The position numbers and the translations under genes were made by a program. A stretch of 64,000 nt of DNA. Origin: Symsagittifera roscoffensis. Its lineage: Eukaryota; Xenacoelomorpha; Acoela; Convolutidae. Below are positions 35,301 to 43,121 of the stretch, piece by piece; within the stretch, counting starts at the first letter, position 1, and every line of letters begins with the position of its first letter. Location: contig NC_087068.1 in assembly GCF_963678635.1 (NCBI RefSeq), positions 3,594,001-3,658,000 of the forward strand. Reading direction: 5' to 3'. The notes beneath the pieces are model-generated. The model saw nothing but the letters and a program-made list of their open reading frames with translations. It was not told the origin of the DNA and made no database searches.

Positions 35301-35475
35301 CTTTGCTTATCGTTGTCACTACACCAAATTTGTCTATGGCTCCAGTCTCTCTTCCGACGTGTGCCCCGTTCTCCTGGATCGAACTGTTGAGGCTGACCTG
35401 AGATCCAAAGTCCCCTTGCCCCTCTTCATCCTCTTCCTCCTGGGATTCACCGTCGTTTCCTGCTCCTCCACCCAT
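26377..35475 (-). CDS. Copy B Gag-Pol polyprotein (main open part, 3,032 codons)
   Basis: One frame with no gag/pol shift. Approximate residues: coiled coil 150-260; Gag core 430-590; CCHC knuckles CANCSSTDHHVSAC (about 629) and CFFCNLEGHFKSDC (about 684), both CX2CX4HX4C; retropepsin LLDTGA (about 988) with FILGRD (about 1062); RT from SPWACGVVMAKKKGG to FGLCNATATFQRLM, with YVDD at 1477-1480; RNase H from VLDTDASVVAISG to DNRALSWL (about 1617-1700). A charged linker of roughly 500 residues follows, carrying LSGE repeats. Integrase has an HHCC module (SHDQMGH...CLSC, about 2244-2292) and DDE core (QIDHQK, FQSDNG, VERQNR). An SH3-like C-terminus (GDYVWVF, KKWRGPF, about 2524-2586) leads to an acidic stretch and a macro-like module at about 2880-3030. 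Every catalytic motif checked is intact. The same frame extends upstream to 35979 through one TGA. Confidence 0.93.
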   Translation of the reverse strand: MGGGAGNDGESQEEEDEEGQGDFGSQVSLNSSIQENGAHVGRETGAIDKFGVVTTISKEANTPGQSKDFAIRTSSEPQPEESRTRGLGNALMDPELNNEKTLKQRVKARISTSTKLPGTDRVTPPLVTPLMDNGAALEEALNNIVGSLGEQNEQMSIRMSEIERAVHIERESLREEINRNRQEVDRSEKRLKERTDEHMTRNLSRMTREAEQRELRLRADMEKLRIQQEQSLGSLDTKIDAMMERRTQVIMDRLDGLLSSKSGPKEEEPNSGGPSREPRVNFNEHQRRKTYGSTRGRGSSSGYATRGNTAWGPNSRASSTGNRQTSNERPTQSTHATGRSDSGNMGHTSPRRSHMGQAGNAHGDSDCRDAPHTEPSTRCEDTQAGHSRDATAMATAFEPLNRSLETFLTRLSRTNERSEKFKRVFKKPRCYKDESDGCIDTWIEVMKLHFEEEDLSERQECSALTSNLEGTALNCVMAKKQYQRDTAEKIFEILLNRFGSGVQGHQAMMRFEKRRQREDETIDKFLDDLEMLRRRSQPDESNRRMNLAVASKFIDGVKNDELRTMLATHYTPLSTNAPTPEELRLKSKEYLLLKPPSRSGYYKNNYGNFNNGPANQGNNWYKPRDDMDKRRSCANCSSTDHHVSACPAYKQGMKAIGFSLEDEDASELDHEDFMRGVIAKFGPRCFFCNLEGHFKSDCPQFWDAVADIKHPRHEEALSGVKASKARLLSEAEARRKDKPQELVAKKMQAVTEEAREPEPATAADDFKIDYRAAARDAINRVQQELVTKEIEQKVKLELENGKLQEQLNAFEATEVEEAKAPSSLSMKLNVISGQRFGMAPQGSKIQSIISVAGHQVIRNLSEPSEFTLMHLDTYADYLRQMEPRTESRAVRALLTTGGPRMKKLHGRYLEVYGPYQVMLNVDGISIYTRTYVTKDDDQIGQIYLGEEELKVRRIGHDAMMEQDAVHIGYEADVTAHLLDTNGTKIGVTGLLDTGAVVSVMPIKTWERMGFTREDLIPTNLRLAAANRGAIYVAGRTPITVLHMGGRDLWMSFLVVENLDYADQFILGRDFVRNFDVMIDLNNGLIRIRNPDRKYVKRPINRIITDENKVPVFLNRKVKLQPGQAVVAIFRMRNLNSLSDSKQVCLVPNPNSQSSVILGRSFSVTRNGLCVSVLLNTLDTTVSIQRGKKLGYALPMRTDYEETENSKKYSVKDCPYHANKDKILKRINELKSIHKLFSMKSETDDGLSSCSNFPDRPSSYELDSDKPVLPEIEHLKGKIGEGDFEKLRDLLDRNAEVFSKHKADIGCCNFVEHEIELEEGAVPHREGARRMTPHKSEACRAEIEMLLEYDMIEPSKSPWACGVVMAKKKGGQLRFCCDFRYLNAVTIKDAYPIPRIDESLSKLGDAKFFTTLDLGSAFWQVPLRKKDREKTGFACELELYQWKRMPFGLCNATATFQRLMAQALTGVTKKYGNLLMCYVDDVVIATPTLEDHIDRLDEVFGCMKRAGLKCKPSKCEILRDSIKYLGRMVDRHGVRPDPEAVEAVLTWKAPRTDTQLMSFLGFANDYREFIKGYADKVYPMQKLMRNKGKKFEWNDEAQVAFENIKRELCEAPVLGMPTEKGMYVLDTDASVVAISGILHQEQEWNGRTVLRPIAYGSKVLSDTEMKYGAPKAEMFAVVTFVEKYRAYLGSAPFKLRVDNRALSWLKTYSMDQSYIGRWIVRLDGYHMIIEHRMRDKHQNADSLSKKTEFYERLEQKQANQAEVKEGFSFLDKETYEALPLTRWLDKSGHPIPGHPELPVEKAAEIKILSREDPVPLDLLLRSNLVQQELSRMNINSLSLLDKTVQVTPQVMRMLGGLLEREVTRDNPEWTAAVASLTVSEKVKIMPSRRQHEENERDCRTIVQQLVSSIPQEILTSTSYGQKGQESGKQKKTVTFVDRDKEGEVVNQNLLQDYLSGEKDKEKNQRSQDQHPGQVNWSGESEIDEKIPDEKQDLENKVLSGEFRWMRRKYRHDLEERAVSSTSPSTDDESRNSGMDTYSDRNSTSGSELSELAIHTLLVETRARDLDREVYQDPDSDRYLIPSERVFDNAADDLETIAVSKHSISLLPQKEVVRTDLQPFQQETQPLAKIWCVKMEEDTHQPNELNSQMRVMKTYLKARYRLSDLLRAQRNDRMTSNLKRWIENGAPDKGDLEEDSYRILRQYFMQKEGRLYLNKDGIVACRRREEDKVLYKYNAIVLPQLYQTELLFRSHDQMGHQGIDKVYQRILKRFEWPGMKKACEKWVTACLSCQQVKDPRKLRFPLQSIESSEFNEVVQIDHQKICMTDSGYNQVLVMIDHFTKYAEAVPCITASAVETCDHLINTWIARHGCPMTFQSDNGTAFVGELTKELMRRSQVAQAHSTTYHPQTNGLVERQNRTLVSMLRVYCSRYMTDWDGYLPQVMGAYNSTQHSTTGVSPHMMLTGHEKSLPLTFFYPEYEGKKTSPQVYVRDVIKRQQELNDLCRRNTQQAQARQRKRFDKKAAGAKAHSVGDYVWVFQNVIPPKGTKKLLKKWRGPFMITEVHQEGRFYRLSTGRAAHYENIKPHNPSTEDWCIPADMEEGDYLMMDPACEVNEKGTREKNDGNEIVEEGTDTPLDLDPNERIEADDETLPYAEEDWQDPEQTEVPKNFEPDLPLTMQTRQKDGTRPRKKYNPYGDDFVVDRIDLKKIVEEVVGLEEITVSQDIDIVDDHNDEWVDDWSKPEVEFDDEQQQSYEQDQTNLRILEWLNEMTSDPKETSVTIQDVDRESAKYVKTERDDPSWAAQEGQLLIPASNLDLIPGMRSTGTPMDIFVRGVGVGLTHTENLIIKKLRIARETGDLEAETGEEPKKPDIGRVVESYFNLPNEYSSNIILTDSDFILTNRTCAVAITADMSFRTALAADFKREYKNVEFLWKQRPGVGGVAALPPVVSQIPGKYLCFLVTRATEKQHVDPENLVLSLTRLRDFLVEMDVKELSLPVYDPNRGRLHPRELYALVHVIFSDTNIQVYLHKKYYLSIG
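26390..26850 (-). other. Macro-domain-like C-terminal module of copy B Pol
   Basis: The last 150 or so residues resemble the small macro domains of the OARD1/TARG1 (ADP-ribose deacylase) type in order and spacing. The blocks are ILTDSDF and CAVAITADMS (strand and loop 1 region), ALAADFKREY (helix), GGVAALPP, YLCFLVTR (strand), LSLTRLRDFLVE (helix), VKELSLPVYD (strand and loop 2) and FSDTNIQVYL (last strand). The glycine-rich binding loop usual after the first helix start is not kept, and the GCGLD-type catalytic loop is replaced by YDPNRGRL. ADP-ribose binding or hydrolysis is therefore uncertain. The module is preserved almost unchanged in the inverted fragment of copy A (9212-10858). The assignment is by pattern only. 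Confidence 0.55.
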
Positions 35476-35493
35476 GCTGAATGGAAAGAAGTT

Positions 35494-35979
35494 TCAGAAG
35501 GTGTTCTTCATTCTTTCTGAGAACGATGACGACGTTGTTTGCTTCCCAGTTCCGCTTGCCATCATAGTGTTGTCTGTCGGAGATCTTCTAGTTGTCGCTA
35601 CTTCAGTTGAGATGTCGGACAGTTCCGACATCTCTTCCCGATCCAATGTCCCGGTGGAAGTGGCAAAATCGTGGCCTTGTTCTACCGGAGTAGATTCACT
35701 CGCCAGCCGTCTGCCTCTCCCTTCCAGTCCATTTACTTCCTGGTTGTCATTCATGGTATGGTCCGTATTGACCTCCACTTCTAACAGTTCTCTTCGCTCT
35801 TCTGAGGTCTTTTGACTTCTCGTTTCAACCATTCTGCCTGAAACCGTCCCCCTTTTGTCAGACCGGGATCGCTTGATCCAATCCACAAAAGGATCGGTCA
35901 TCGTTTTTCTTTGCTTTTCAGGTATGAATCTCCTAGAGCTATTACCTCGTTTTGGTATCCTTGACTTGTCTAAACTCAT
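35494..35979 (-). CDS. Copy B Gag N-terminal segment ending at an in-frame TGA
   Basis: 161 codons from MSLDKSRIPKRGN to ERMKNTF, then TGA at 35494-35496. It is in the same frame as the 3,032-codon polyprotein, with only six sense codons (NFFPFS) between the TGA and the next ATG at 35475. Copy A has GGA (Gly) at the same place, so the element originally encoded one continuous protein of about 3,200 residues starting here. The segment is charged and Ser/Thr-rich with no recognised domain, likely a Gag matrix-like or regulatory tail. The TGA may be a recent nonsense mutation, a leaky stop, or bypassed by starting at 35475. Confidence 0.85.
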   Translation of the reverse strand: MSLDKSRIPKRGNSSRRFIPEKQRKTMTDPFVDWIKRSRSDKRGTVSGRMVETRSQKTSEERRELLEVEVNTDHTMNDNQEVNGLEGRGRRLASESTPVEQGHDFATSTGTLDREEMSELSDISTEVATTRRSPTDNTMMASGTGKQTTSSSFSERMKNTF

Positions 35980-38889
35980 TCTTTATTTGTCACTTTCCTA
36001 TGCCTACTCTTGACTCAATTGCTAGAGACCTTATAGTTTTATTAACAATAATAATGACACAACACAATAAATTCCACCAGATTCTACTAAATAGTGACCA
36101 CGAATCCCTGTATGTTGTCAGAGTACAGTTTGTATAAAATTTATTCACACTAGCCGATTATCGGTCCAAAGATCTGGAAACTAGCACAATATGATGTTAT
36201 CAGTCAATTTTAAAAGATAGTGTACTCACTACCCAATCAAGCACAGTTCAGGTTGATTTAAAATCAAAAACAAAATATATATTGACACAATATGAATGTA
36301 TATATTAAAAAAAACGTATGTGTCTTGTACTCTTAGTCGGTCGCAGTACAATAGTCGAACCTGTCTTTTAAAGAAAAAGCTTTCCCTGCTTGGTGCTGCA
36401 CCAAACAGACAAAACTTTGAAGGCAGTTATTTTCTCAAGTGGGCGTCTATTGCACCCACCGAGTATTGTGTTACCTATCTACCTTCGGACTGCCCGAGCT
36501 AGACCTACTAAAATCCTCAGGGCAGTCACTTTTCCCAAAAACGTATTATGTTTCAATCCACACCAATGAGTCACGCTCTTTTTAATTTAGACTTAGTGTC
36601 GCGAATATCCGAGTTCGGACCTGTTTTGTATTAGTCTGGTTCTTTTTGAAAGGCAAGTTACCAGTGCAGTCACTGATACCTAGCCTGTGTATTAATAACC
36701 TAATACCTCTCGCTTTTTAGTCTTTCTTTCGTTTACCTAAGTCCTTAATAAAATAATACCCCTTCGGATTGGCACAAATAGGACCCTTCCGGACTGTCAG
36801 AATATGGACCCCTCCGGATTGGTAACTATAAGACCCCTCGGACCCCTCTAACTTTGAAAAATTTCGACCCCTCCGGATTGGGAGCCCTTAGCTCTGTCAA
36901 AGTAGCTTTTCGTAGTTTTCTTAATTTCAGCTTATACCCCTCCGGATACGTTCTGCGTTGCTTTTATGCTGTTTGAATTAACTGGGAAAGGTATAGGGTC
37001 CTTTCCTAGACCCCTCCGGATTGAAGTTAAGGCACTTATTTGACAATTCACACTAACGGTGAAGGGTCTTATCACTTGCCTAATTTCGACTCTATTATGG
37101 TTGTCTTGTGCCTTCAGCCCTCCCTTTTTGTCTAGAACTGTCCTAAGTTACTTAGTTCAATCGCTATCAACTTTTGGTAGGGGTATAAGGGTTTTTCAGA
37201 AAAATTTATAAAACGTGAAGGGTGTACCCCTCCGGATTTGTGTAATTTGCTAAAAACAATCTCAAAAAATTTTCTCGCTCGCTTTTTTGAGTAATTCTCT
37301 TTCCTACTAGTAAGTTCAGCTAATTTCTGATCTAATGGTACCAAGATTGACTCGATATGCTCTGTAGTTCCAAAGTTATTAACCAAAACGTCTTTTTTCC
37401 AAACTCAAAAATTTTCTCTCTTATAGGTTCCGCCTAACTTTTTCCGCAAATCTGGTCCTTTCGACCTAAAAATTATTGATCTGAGCTCAGAAGACCTATA
37501 CTCTTCTAGTTCAATGCAAAAGACCCGATCTAAAACGCTTTTGTAGAAAAATTTTGCGAAAAACTATGCTACCTGGACCCCTCCGGATTGATGAATCCAC
37601 CAAATCAAACACGTTATGTTCGATTTCTCTGCAACCCGGAAGGCTTTCGGGTAGCGGGTTTTAAAACTCGTAGATTCACTAGTGGACGTTGTCCGAACAA
37701 CTATTTTTACTGTCCTGACTCAAAGATTTCAGAAAATTTTCTGATTTTATAGTGTTTCTTACTATCAAAAATTGGGAAAATTTGGTTTTTGGTACCAAAC
37801 TAGTTCCAACCACTTCCGAACTCAAGTTAACCGGTTCTATTTATTACAGTAGTGCAGTTACGATCTAACACACTAACTTAGCGCTTTTTTCCGTTTCAAA
37901 AAATATCGATATCTCAAAAATCGCGACTTGTGGGGGGATCAAAATATCGCTATTTTGACCCTAAAAACCGGTCTGTTTTCGTTGTTTTTCACTGAAAAAC
38001 GATATAAGACTATTAATATAGGCTATATAAATAATAATATTAGTAATACTATACCCCTCCGGGTTTGTTTATTATCCGAATTAAGGTGCTTAACTCGGAT
38101 ATTCGCAGTTCGGTGAAGGGTCACTACAGTGCAGCACTGTCGAGCCCCCCACAGATTACTATCTTACTTTTTGTACCAAAAGGGATACAAAACTTGTTAA
38201 CGATACCCAACAGTCGATTGTTGTTGTCGTTGAGCCCCTTCTTGTTGCTCCTTGAACTGGTTGCCGGATCGGTCTTCACCCAAGACCCCTCCGAATTGAG
38301 CGCAAATCAGCTGACCCCTCCGGATTGAGCGCAATTTATCATTAACGTGCTTAAATGCTCAAATAACCCTACAGTACCAGCCTCACAAACGGGCCTCAAA
38401 ATTGATCGTAACGACCCTGACTGATATAAATGCCTGTAACTACAATATATCTATCAACAACAAACGGGGGGGTTGAATCACATCTTGTCTGGGGGGATGA
38501 TTTCTACTGATTTTTTACTTTTTTTTTTACTATTTTTGGTTTTTTCGGTTATTTTTTATGTTTTTTGTTTTTCTTGGGTACTATACTACTTTTTGTTTGG
38601 TTTTACTTATATCTTTAAGTGTTTTTGGTCACAAACCACTCAGGGGATGAGGGGTTCATGATTCCCCCCACCCTTCCTGGTTCGTGAATTTTTGGTCTTA
38701 ACTAGGTTAAAAAACTATTCACGGTAATCCGGAAGGCTTCCGCGTTCCGAACTACCCTTCCGCCCCGGCAGTTTAGGCCTATTAAGGGCGTTAATGTGAG
38801 CATCCGCTCGGCGCGGAGTGCTCGTTAACGGTTCCGCCGGTCATGATGTTATGAAAAAATAACACCCAGGAGCGCCATAAAAACATACA
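35980..38889 (-). mobile_element. Copy B 5' leader (2.9 kb) with reiterated CCGGAGGGG motif
   Basis: This is untranslated sequence between the primer-site candidate and the gag start, homologous to copy A 17547-20500. Plus-strand matches to CCCCTCCGGATTG or one-to-two-base variants occur near 36760, 36785, 36807, 36868, 36935, 37013, 37227, 37577, 38052, 38285 and 38314, with reduced CCGGAAGGCT forms near 37636 and 38730. Hairpin strings TTGGTGCTGCACCAA and GTGGGC...CCCAC lie near 36390-36460. No long open frame is conserved between copies A and B, arguing for an RNA function (structure, packaging or internal initiation). Confidence 0.8.
38863..38877 (-). other. Candidate tRNA primer-binding site, copy B
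   Basis: In element orientation the sequence is TGGCGCTCCTGGGTG, starting with TGG and 12 bases inside the LTR edge. Fourteen of 15 bases and the spacing are the same in copy A. A 12-base offset is larger than the 0-8 bases usual for LTR elements. Which tRNA it matches is not determined. Confidence 0.5.
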
Positions 38890-39827
38890 TGTAACATTCG
38901 CCCGGAAGATACATATCGACGGATAACAAAACTAAGTCTTAAGACGACTGGCTAGCGTCTAAACAGAGCTTTGCATGTTTTTCACCGTCTCTACCAAGCC
39001 AGTACTTTTCGGTGGTCTTTTCTAACATCGGGTCGACAAAAACGTTACTGCTCTCCGGCTTCGACCAGAACGCTCAAATTAACTGAATTACATGCAAAAA
39101 TAGTGAGCTCATGGCTGGGTCTCAGTATCCCCAGACCACGAGGTCACTCCTAAAAACAGGGCTACTACTTATTATATTACTATTGTTTTTGCTCAGTAGA
39201 TAAAAATCATCATCTCCATCGAAGATGGATCAACCCTCCCCCCCCCCCCCCCCCAACTCTTAGCACCTCATCCTTGTCAAAACTAATCCAAATATCAATT
39301 AAATTCAAGTCAGGACATGACAGGATGCTAAAAGTTCATATGAGTCATTAAAAGTTTTCCGTCCCGAGACCCTTCCGGATTCTTGAATCCAGTGAATCAA
39401 GCTCCTTAAGTTCGATTTCACGACTACACGGAAGGCTGGTTTCTTACCCTTCACCGTTGTTCGCAACGGCCTTGCAACTATTGTAGCAGCACAATAGTTG
39501 CAACTCGTTCTCTGCAATCTGCTGCTGTTTTTCTTCAATTTCGACTTCTTCAATTTCGATAAAGTTGTTCTCGTCAGCGCAACTAACGTTGTTGTTCTGT
39601 TCTTTTACTCGTTTTTTGTTAAAATGGCCGTTTCAGCATTTCTCAGAAATGTGACGTCATCATTCGAATTTTTGAAATTTTAAAATACTAGAATATTCCA
39701 GCCTTCACCGTTTGGCTAAACGTTCCAATAACGCCCTTAGTTCTTAAAAACCACCAATCCGGAAGGCTTACTGCTAAAATTCCGAATTCTGCAGAGATTG
39801 CATTTTTCACATTCTGGTCGAATGTCA
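38890..39827 (-). repeat. Copy B 5' LTR (938 bp)
   Basis: Starts TGTAACATTCG, ends CGAATGTCA (plus strand) and is near-identical to 22127-23067. It contains the same hairpins and a longer poly-C tract near 39240. The promoter should lie here and direct minus-strand transcription, but I cannot assign a TATA box or start site with confidence. Confidence 0.95.
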
Positions 39828-39832
39828 CACAT
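39828..39832. repeat. Target-site duplication, right of copy B
   Basis: CACAT follows the LTR and pairs with GACAT at 22122-22126 (4 of 5 bases identical). Confidence 0.6.
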
Positions 39833-40250
39833 TTCAATCCGAAAAGGCCTAATTACCTTTACTATCAAGTTCTTCTTTTGTGAACTGCAAGTTTGGCTAC
39901 AATTTATTGACAGCCTCGAGGACTACGCCAGGATCATCCTTGACAGTTCTAACTATGTCGTTCACATATCTTAGAAAAACTTTAACACCATTCTCAGTCC
40001 GATCTGCTTCTTGTTGCTGTTTTTTTACAAAACCATACTGTTTCAGTGATTTCTGCGTATTCGGATTCCGATATGTTACCACACTAAGTGGTACCAATTC
40101 AAAAAAATCTTTGTTGGGTCAACTGGCACATATTTTTTGCCAAGGAAATAACGCTGCTTGCTGTTGCGTCTGCAACAATCTGGGAACTTACTAGAGGCTG
40201 CTGCTAGAAAAACTTTTTCCTCGCTAGCTTTGGCTGCACCAAAGGAAATT
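39833..40250 (-). pseudogene. Penelope-like element remnant: RT catalytic region
   Basis: The minus strand encodes TYRNPNTQKSLKQYGFV, then VFLRYVNDIVRTVKDD and VVLEAVNKL, a stop, then PNLQFTKEELDSKGN. This is the RT palm segment around the catalytic box of Penelope-like elements. The box reads YVND where YVDD is expected, so the first catalytic Asp is changed to Asn, and stop codons follow. The coding direction runs into the copy B insertion and resumes at 22126 with the segment leading to GIY-YIG. Upstream (above about 40100) homology fades into a local duplicated region. Confidence 0.7.
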
Positions 40251-41790
40251 CTCTAAGTTGTTATTTGGAGTCCAAAAAAGGTTCTTAGGTTATTTGTAAT
40301 GTCGAGGAAAAATGGTCTGAACTGAGAGGCATTCTTAATTTTAATACCACAATTTTAAAGTTATTGTTTTTCCAGTTTAAATAGACGCTCTTTGCTGAAA
40401 CAAATACACGGATTATAGAATTTAGCGAGAATATAGGTACAGTTTGTGAAAAACTCAAAACTATTAGCGTCTTTGGCACATTTGGTCTTGAGGTAACTTG
40501 TACGCATGAGACGGCAAAGGCCCTGAGTTCGAATCTGGCAGGGCATTTTTTTTCAAACGTTAAGTAACCCAATTCAAAAACGTTTTTTGCGGATATTTTG
40601 ATAAAATTTTGTCTTCTTATTTGACCCATCTTACAATCGTTTTTTTTTTGCAGTGAGCAGATTACCTTGTAGTGAGCAATTTACATTTTAAATTCTGCTC
40701 TTCGGATTTTTATTAGACTTGATTACATATTTTTATTTTCTGTTTGGTTTTTGTGCAGGAAAAACTCTTTCTGCCCAAATGGTTTCGGCTTCTAATTAAT
40801 CGGCTGAGTGACCTAATTTTGGGTCGTTCTGATTTTCGACTTCTGATTTTCAGTTACTGCGACAAAAATCTTCAATTACAAGACCAGTTCGATTCTTTGA
40901 AAAGCTCAATTTGAATCGAACATTTCTTTAATAAGACCAACTGGCACATATTCTTACGGCTGCACTCCTGTCGTTTTATCGCATATTTTTTTATAATCAT
41001 TTCTCGTGTAGGTGTGTTTGACGCACCGGAGGGCAAACTAGGGAAAAGGCGCACTCAATTTACAAAGCGAATAGCTCAAAAAACACAGCTCTGCGTTTTG
41101 TTGCGGCTGCAACAGGATCTGAGGGATTGCTAGAGAACACTGTTAGGCAAAGTTTTTCTCCGCTAATTTTGACTTCACCAAAGAAAGTACCGTAAGTTTT
41201 TATTTGAAATAAAAAAAATTCAAATTTTTTTTGGCAATGTCGAGAAAAAATGTTCTAAATTGTGAGACAGAGCGCCCTAAAAATTTTAAACCTAATTTTA
41301 CTACGAAAGTTCTCCCGTTTTTGTTGCGTTTTTTTTTAGATCAGCCGCTTTCTACTGAAAAATTTAGTCAGAGTATAGAAAAAAGAATAAATAAAATCAA
41401 TGTTTTAGTTGATTCTTAAGGATGATTTTTTCTTTTTTAATCAGCGAAGTTGGGATTAAATTTAAGACGTTTCTGTCAAAGGTGTTGCAATCGAATTGTA
41501 GACTTTTTCGGGTAAAATATTTTCGTCATTGTGTGCTCAAATTTAGAAACGCTTGGTTTGGATTCAGTTCGTCATAAACTCAATTGTTTTGTCGGCTTAT
41601 TTGCCACATCTGACGACTAATTTTTTTGCATTACATTGTCACTTCTGCTCTTTGACATTTTAATATCCTTGAGTATATGTTTTTTTTTCTTTTTGTTATC
41701 GTGCTAGAAAACTCTTTCTACCCAAATGATTTCGGCTTATATTTGATCGCCTTAATGACTTAAATTTGGGTCATATCAACGGACTTTTAA
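40110..41790. repeat. Diverged direct duplication, two units of about 0.7-0.9 kb
   Basis: Unit 1 (about 40110-40835) and unit 2 (about 40925-41790) share ordered blocks: CAACTGGCACATATT, GTTG(C)GGCTGCAACA, AAGTTTTTC(T)CC, a CCAAAGAAA tract, AATGTCGAG(G/A)AAAAA and CTCTTTCT(G/A)CCCAAATG followed by ATTTCGGCTT. Identity is low, so the duplication is old. The first unit begins next to the Penelope-like fragment. No coding potential recognised. Confidence 0.65.
40485..40552 (+). repeat. tRNA-derived sequence (pseudogene or SINE head)
   Basis: A B-box-like GAGTTCGAATCTGG lies inside a GCCCTG/CAGGGC stem, followed by a run of eight T residues that would act as a Pol III terminator. An A-box-like TGGTCTTGAGG lies about 40 bases upstream. 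A full cloverleaf cannot be drawn, so it is a relic. Confidence 0.35.
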
Positions 41791-42009
41791 ACAACTTTTT
41801 AACCGGAAGCCTAAACCGAAGGTTAGTTATTTGAGGTTAACTGAGCTATAGATTTTTGGATTTTTTATAAAATGCCGCCAATAGTTGTGCTTTGCAGGAA
41901 AATTTTCAAACATTTTTCAATCGTGAATCGTAAATAAAATTCTGAAATATGTAAATTCGTTGGTATCAGAGCGACGTGTAGCTTCAACAAAATCACAACA
42001 AAATTGTTT

Positions 42010-43121
42010 ATTTGAAAAAATATTCTAGTAATCTATCAAGACAAAAAAACTTAGTCGGAAAAAAATCACTTGAGAGAAAAGATAAATGAAGCGGGTATGT
42101 CATGGTGACGTCAAAAACAACTGAGAGGCCAGCACTCCAAGTAGGAAAGAAAATTGTGCCGGGATGGGACCACTGGGAATAAAATTCCTTTGCTCGTTGA
42201 TGGGAGCTAAGGAGGCGACTGAGGTAGCGTTGAAAATAATGTCCCTTTGTTTGTCGTGACGGGAGATCTGACAGCCATTCCCACCGCAAGCGGCATTTTG
42301 TTCCACAGGGACGTCCCTAGGAATGCTAAAAAGTGACTCTGGGAACCTACTATGAGACGCGAAAACGGAGGCCAAGGCGATATCTGACGGCAGCTTGAAA
42401 CTCAGCTGGAAGCAGGTGCAAATCCACACCATTAATGGGGACAGCTGTAATCCAAACACCGGCTTAGGGCAGAGAGAGCGGCTAAAACTGATCTTGTTCA
42501 CGGGAATGTGTCCTTATCGAGTTTTTCATCGGAAGGTTCTTTAGGAAAAGCGGAAAGATTCGCGCTTCCGGAATGTTAACGGGAATCATTAAAGGCACAG
42601 AGGAACTGCGGTGTATCGGCGAAGTTGCATTTTGTGGCAAACGAGAGTAAGTTATCTGACTGACACGATGAACCAAGGAAAAAAGGGTTGTGTTGAAAAA
42701 CAAGGATGTGTTGGCCAAGCCCAGCATCCTTGATTGGAAGGAAAGAATGGGAAAAGGCTAGATCAGGAACAATTAGGGCGGAAAAGGCATCGCAAGGGAG
42801 TTCATCAAATACATGAAGGGAAGCTGCGACAGGCTGACAAGGCGGCAGAATGCAAAGAGAGTACGTCAGCTTGGGAGTAGCGAGGTAATTGCCAGTTGAT
42901 GGCCCGTCAGCTTCGAGGGCCTTGAGCAAAGAATCTTCATCGCCGACACAAATAGCATCATCAGGGTACCAGCAGTTGAGTGTGAGACCTGGGATTTCCG
43001 ACTGGAGAAATTTGACAATGGCGTTCAAGATGACAGCATTAATGAGAGGCCCTAACAGGTCCCTCTGTTGAACTCCGTTGCCTCTTTTGAAAAAAAAAAC
43101 GAATGTGACGCCTAAATGCAA
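42010..43121 (-). pseudogene. LINE (non-LTR retrotransposon) RT remnant
   Basis: Overlapping minus-strand fragments in several frames encode the RT of a non-LTR element. 43121-42576 has GVQQRDLLGPLINAV, the region preceding the catalytic box, then WYPDDAICVGDE (YPDD in place of the usual YxDD with a small x). Further downstream, 42501-42100 has CGGNGCQISRHDKQRDIIFN, and a shifted frame has FFPTWSAGLSVVFDVTMTYP, the C-terminal segment typical of this LINE group in invertebrates. At least two frame changes separate the parts. No endonuclease domain or poly-A tail was found, so it is a 5'-truncated, decayed fragment. Confidence 0.72.

Larger units (their letters stand above)
22127..39827 (-). 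mobile_element. Copy B: nearly intact 17.7-kb Ty3/gypsy-type LTR retrotransposon
   Basis: Bounded by near-identical TG...CA LTRs and an imperfect 5-bp target duplication. Element order (right to left) is 5' LTR 38890-39827, primer-site candidate, 2.9-kb leader, gag-pol frame 35979-26377, a 0.4-kb spacer, second gene 25977-24017, 3' untranslated region, polypurine tract and 3' LTR 22127-23067. The RT sequence (FGLCNATATFQRLM, YVDD) and the PR-RT-RH-IN order place it in the Ty3/gypsy group. The clade is not assigned. The only breaks I find are one TGA in gag and one frame change in the second gene. At 17.7 kb it is large for this group because of the leader, the C-terminal extension and the second gene. 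Confidence 0.93.

Noticed and set aside
26420-35815. Many plus-strand open frames of 60-240 codons opposite copy B gag-pol
   Set aside because: They are antisense shadows of the strongly biased minus-strand coding sequence, with no domain signatures of their own.
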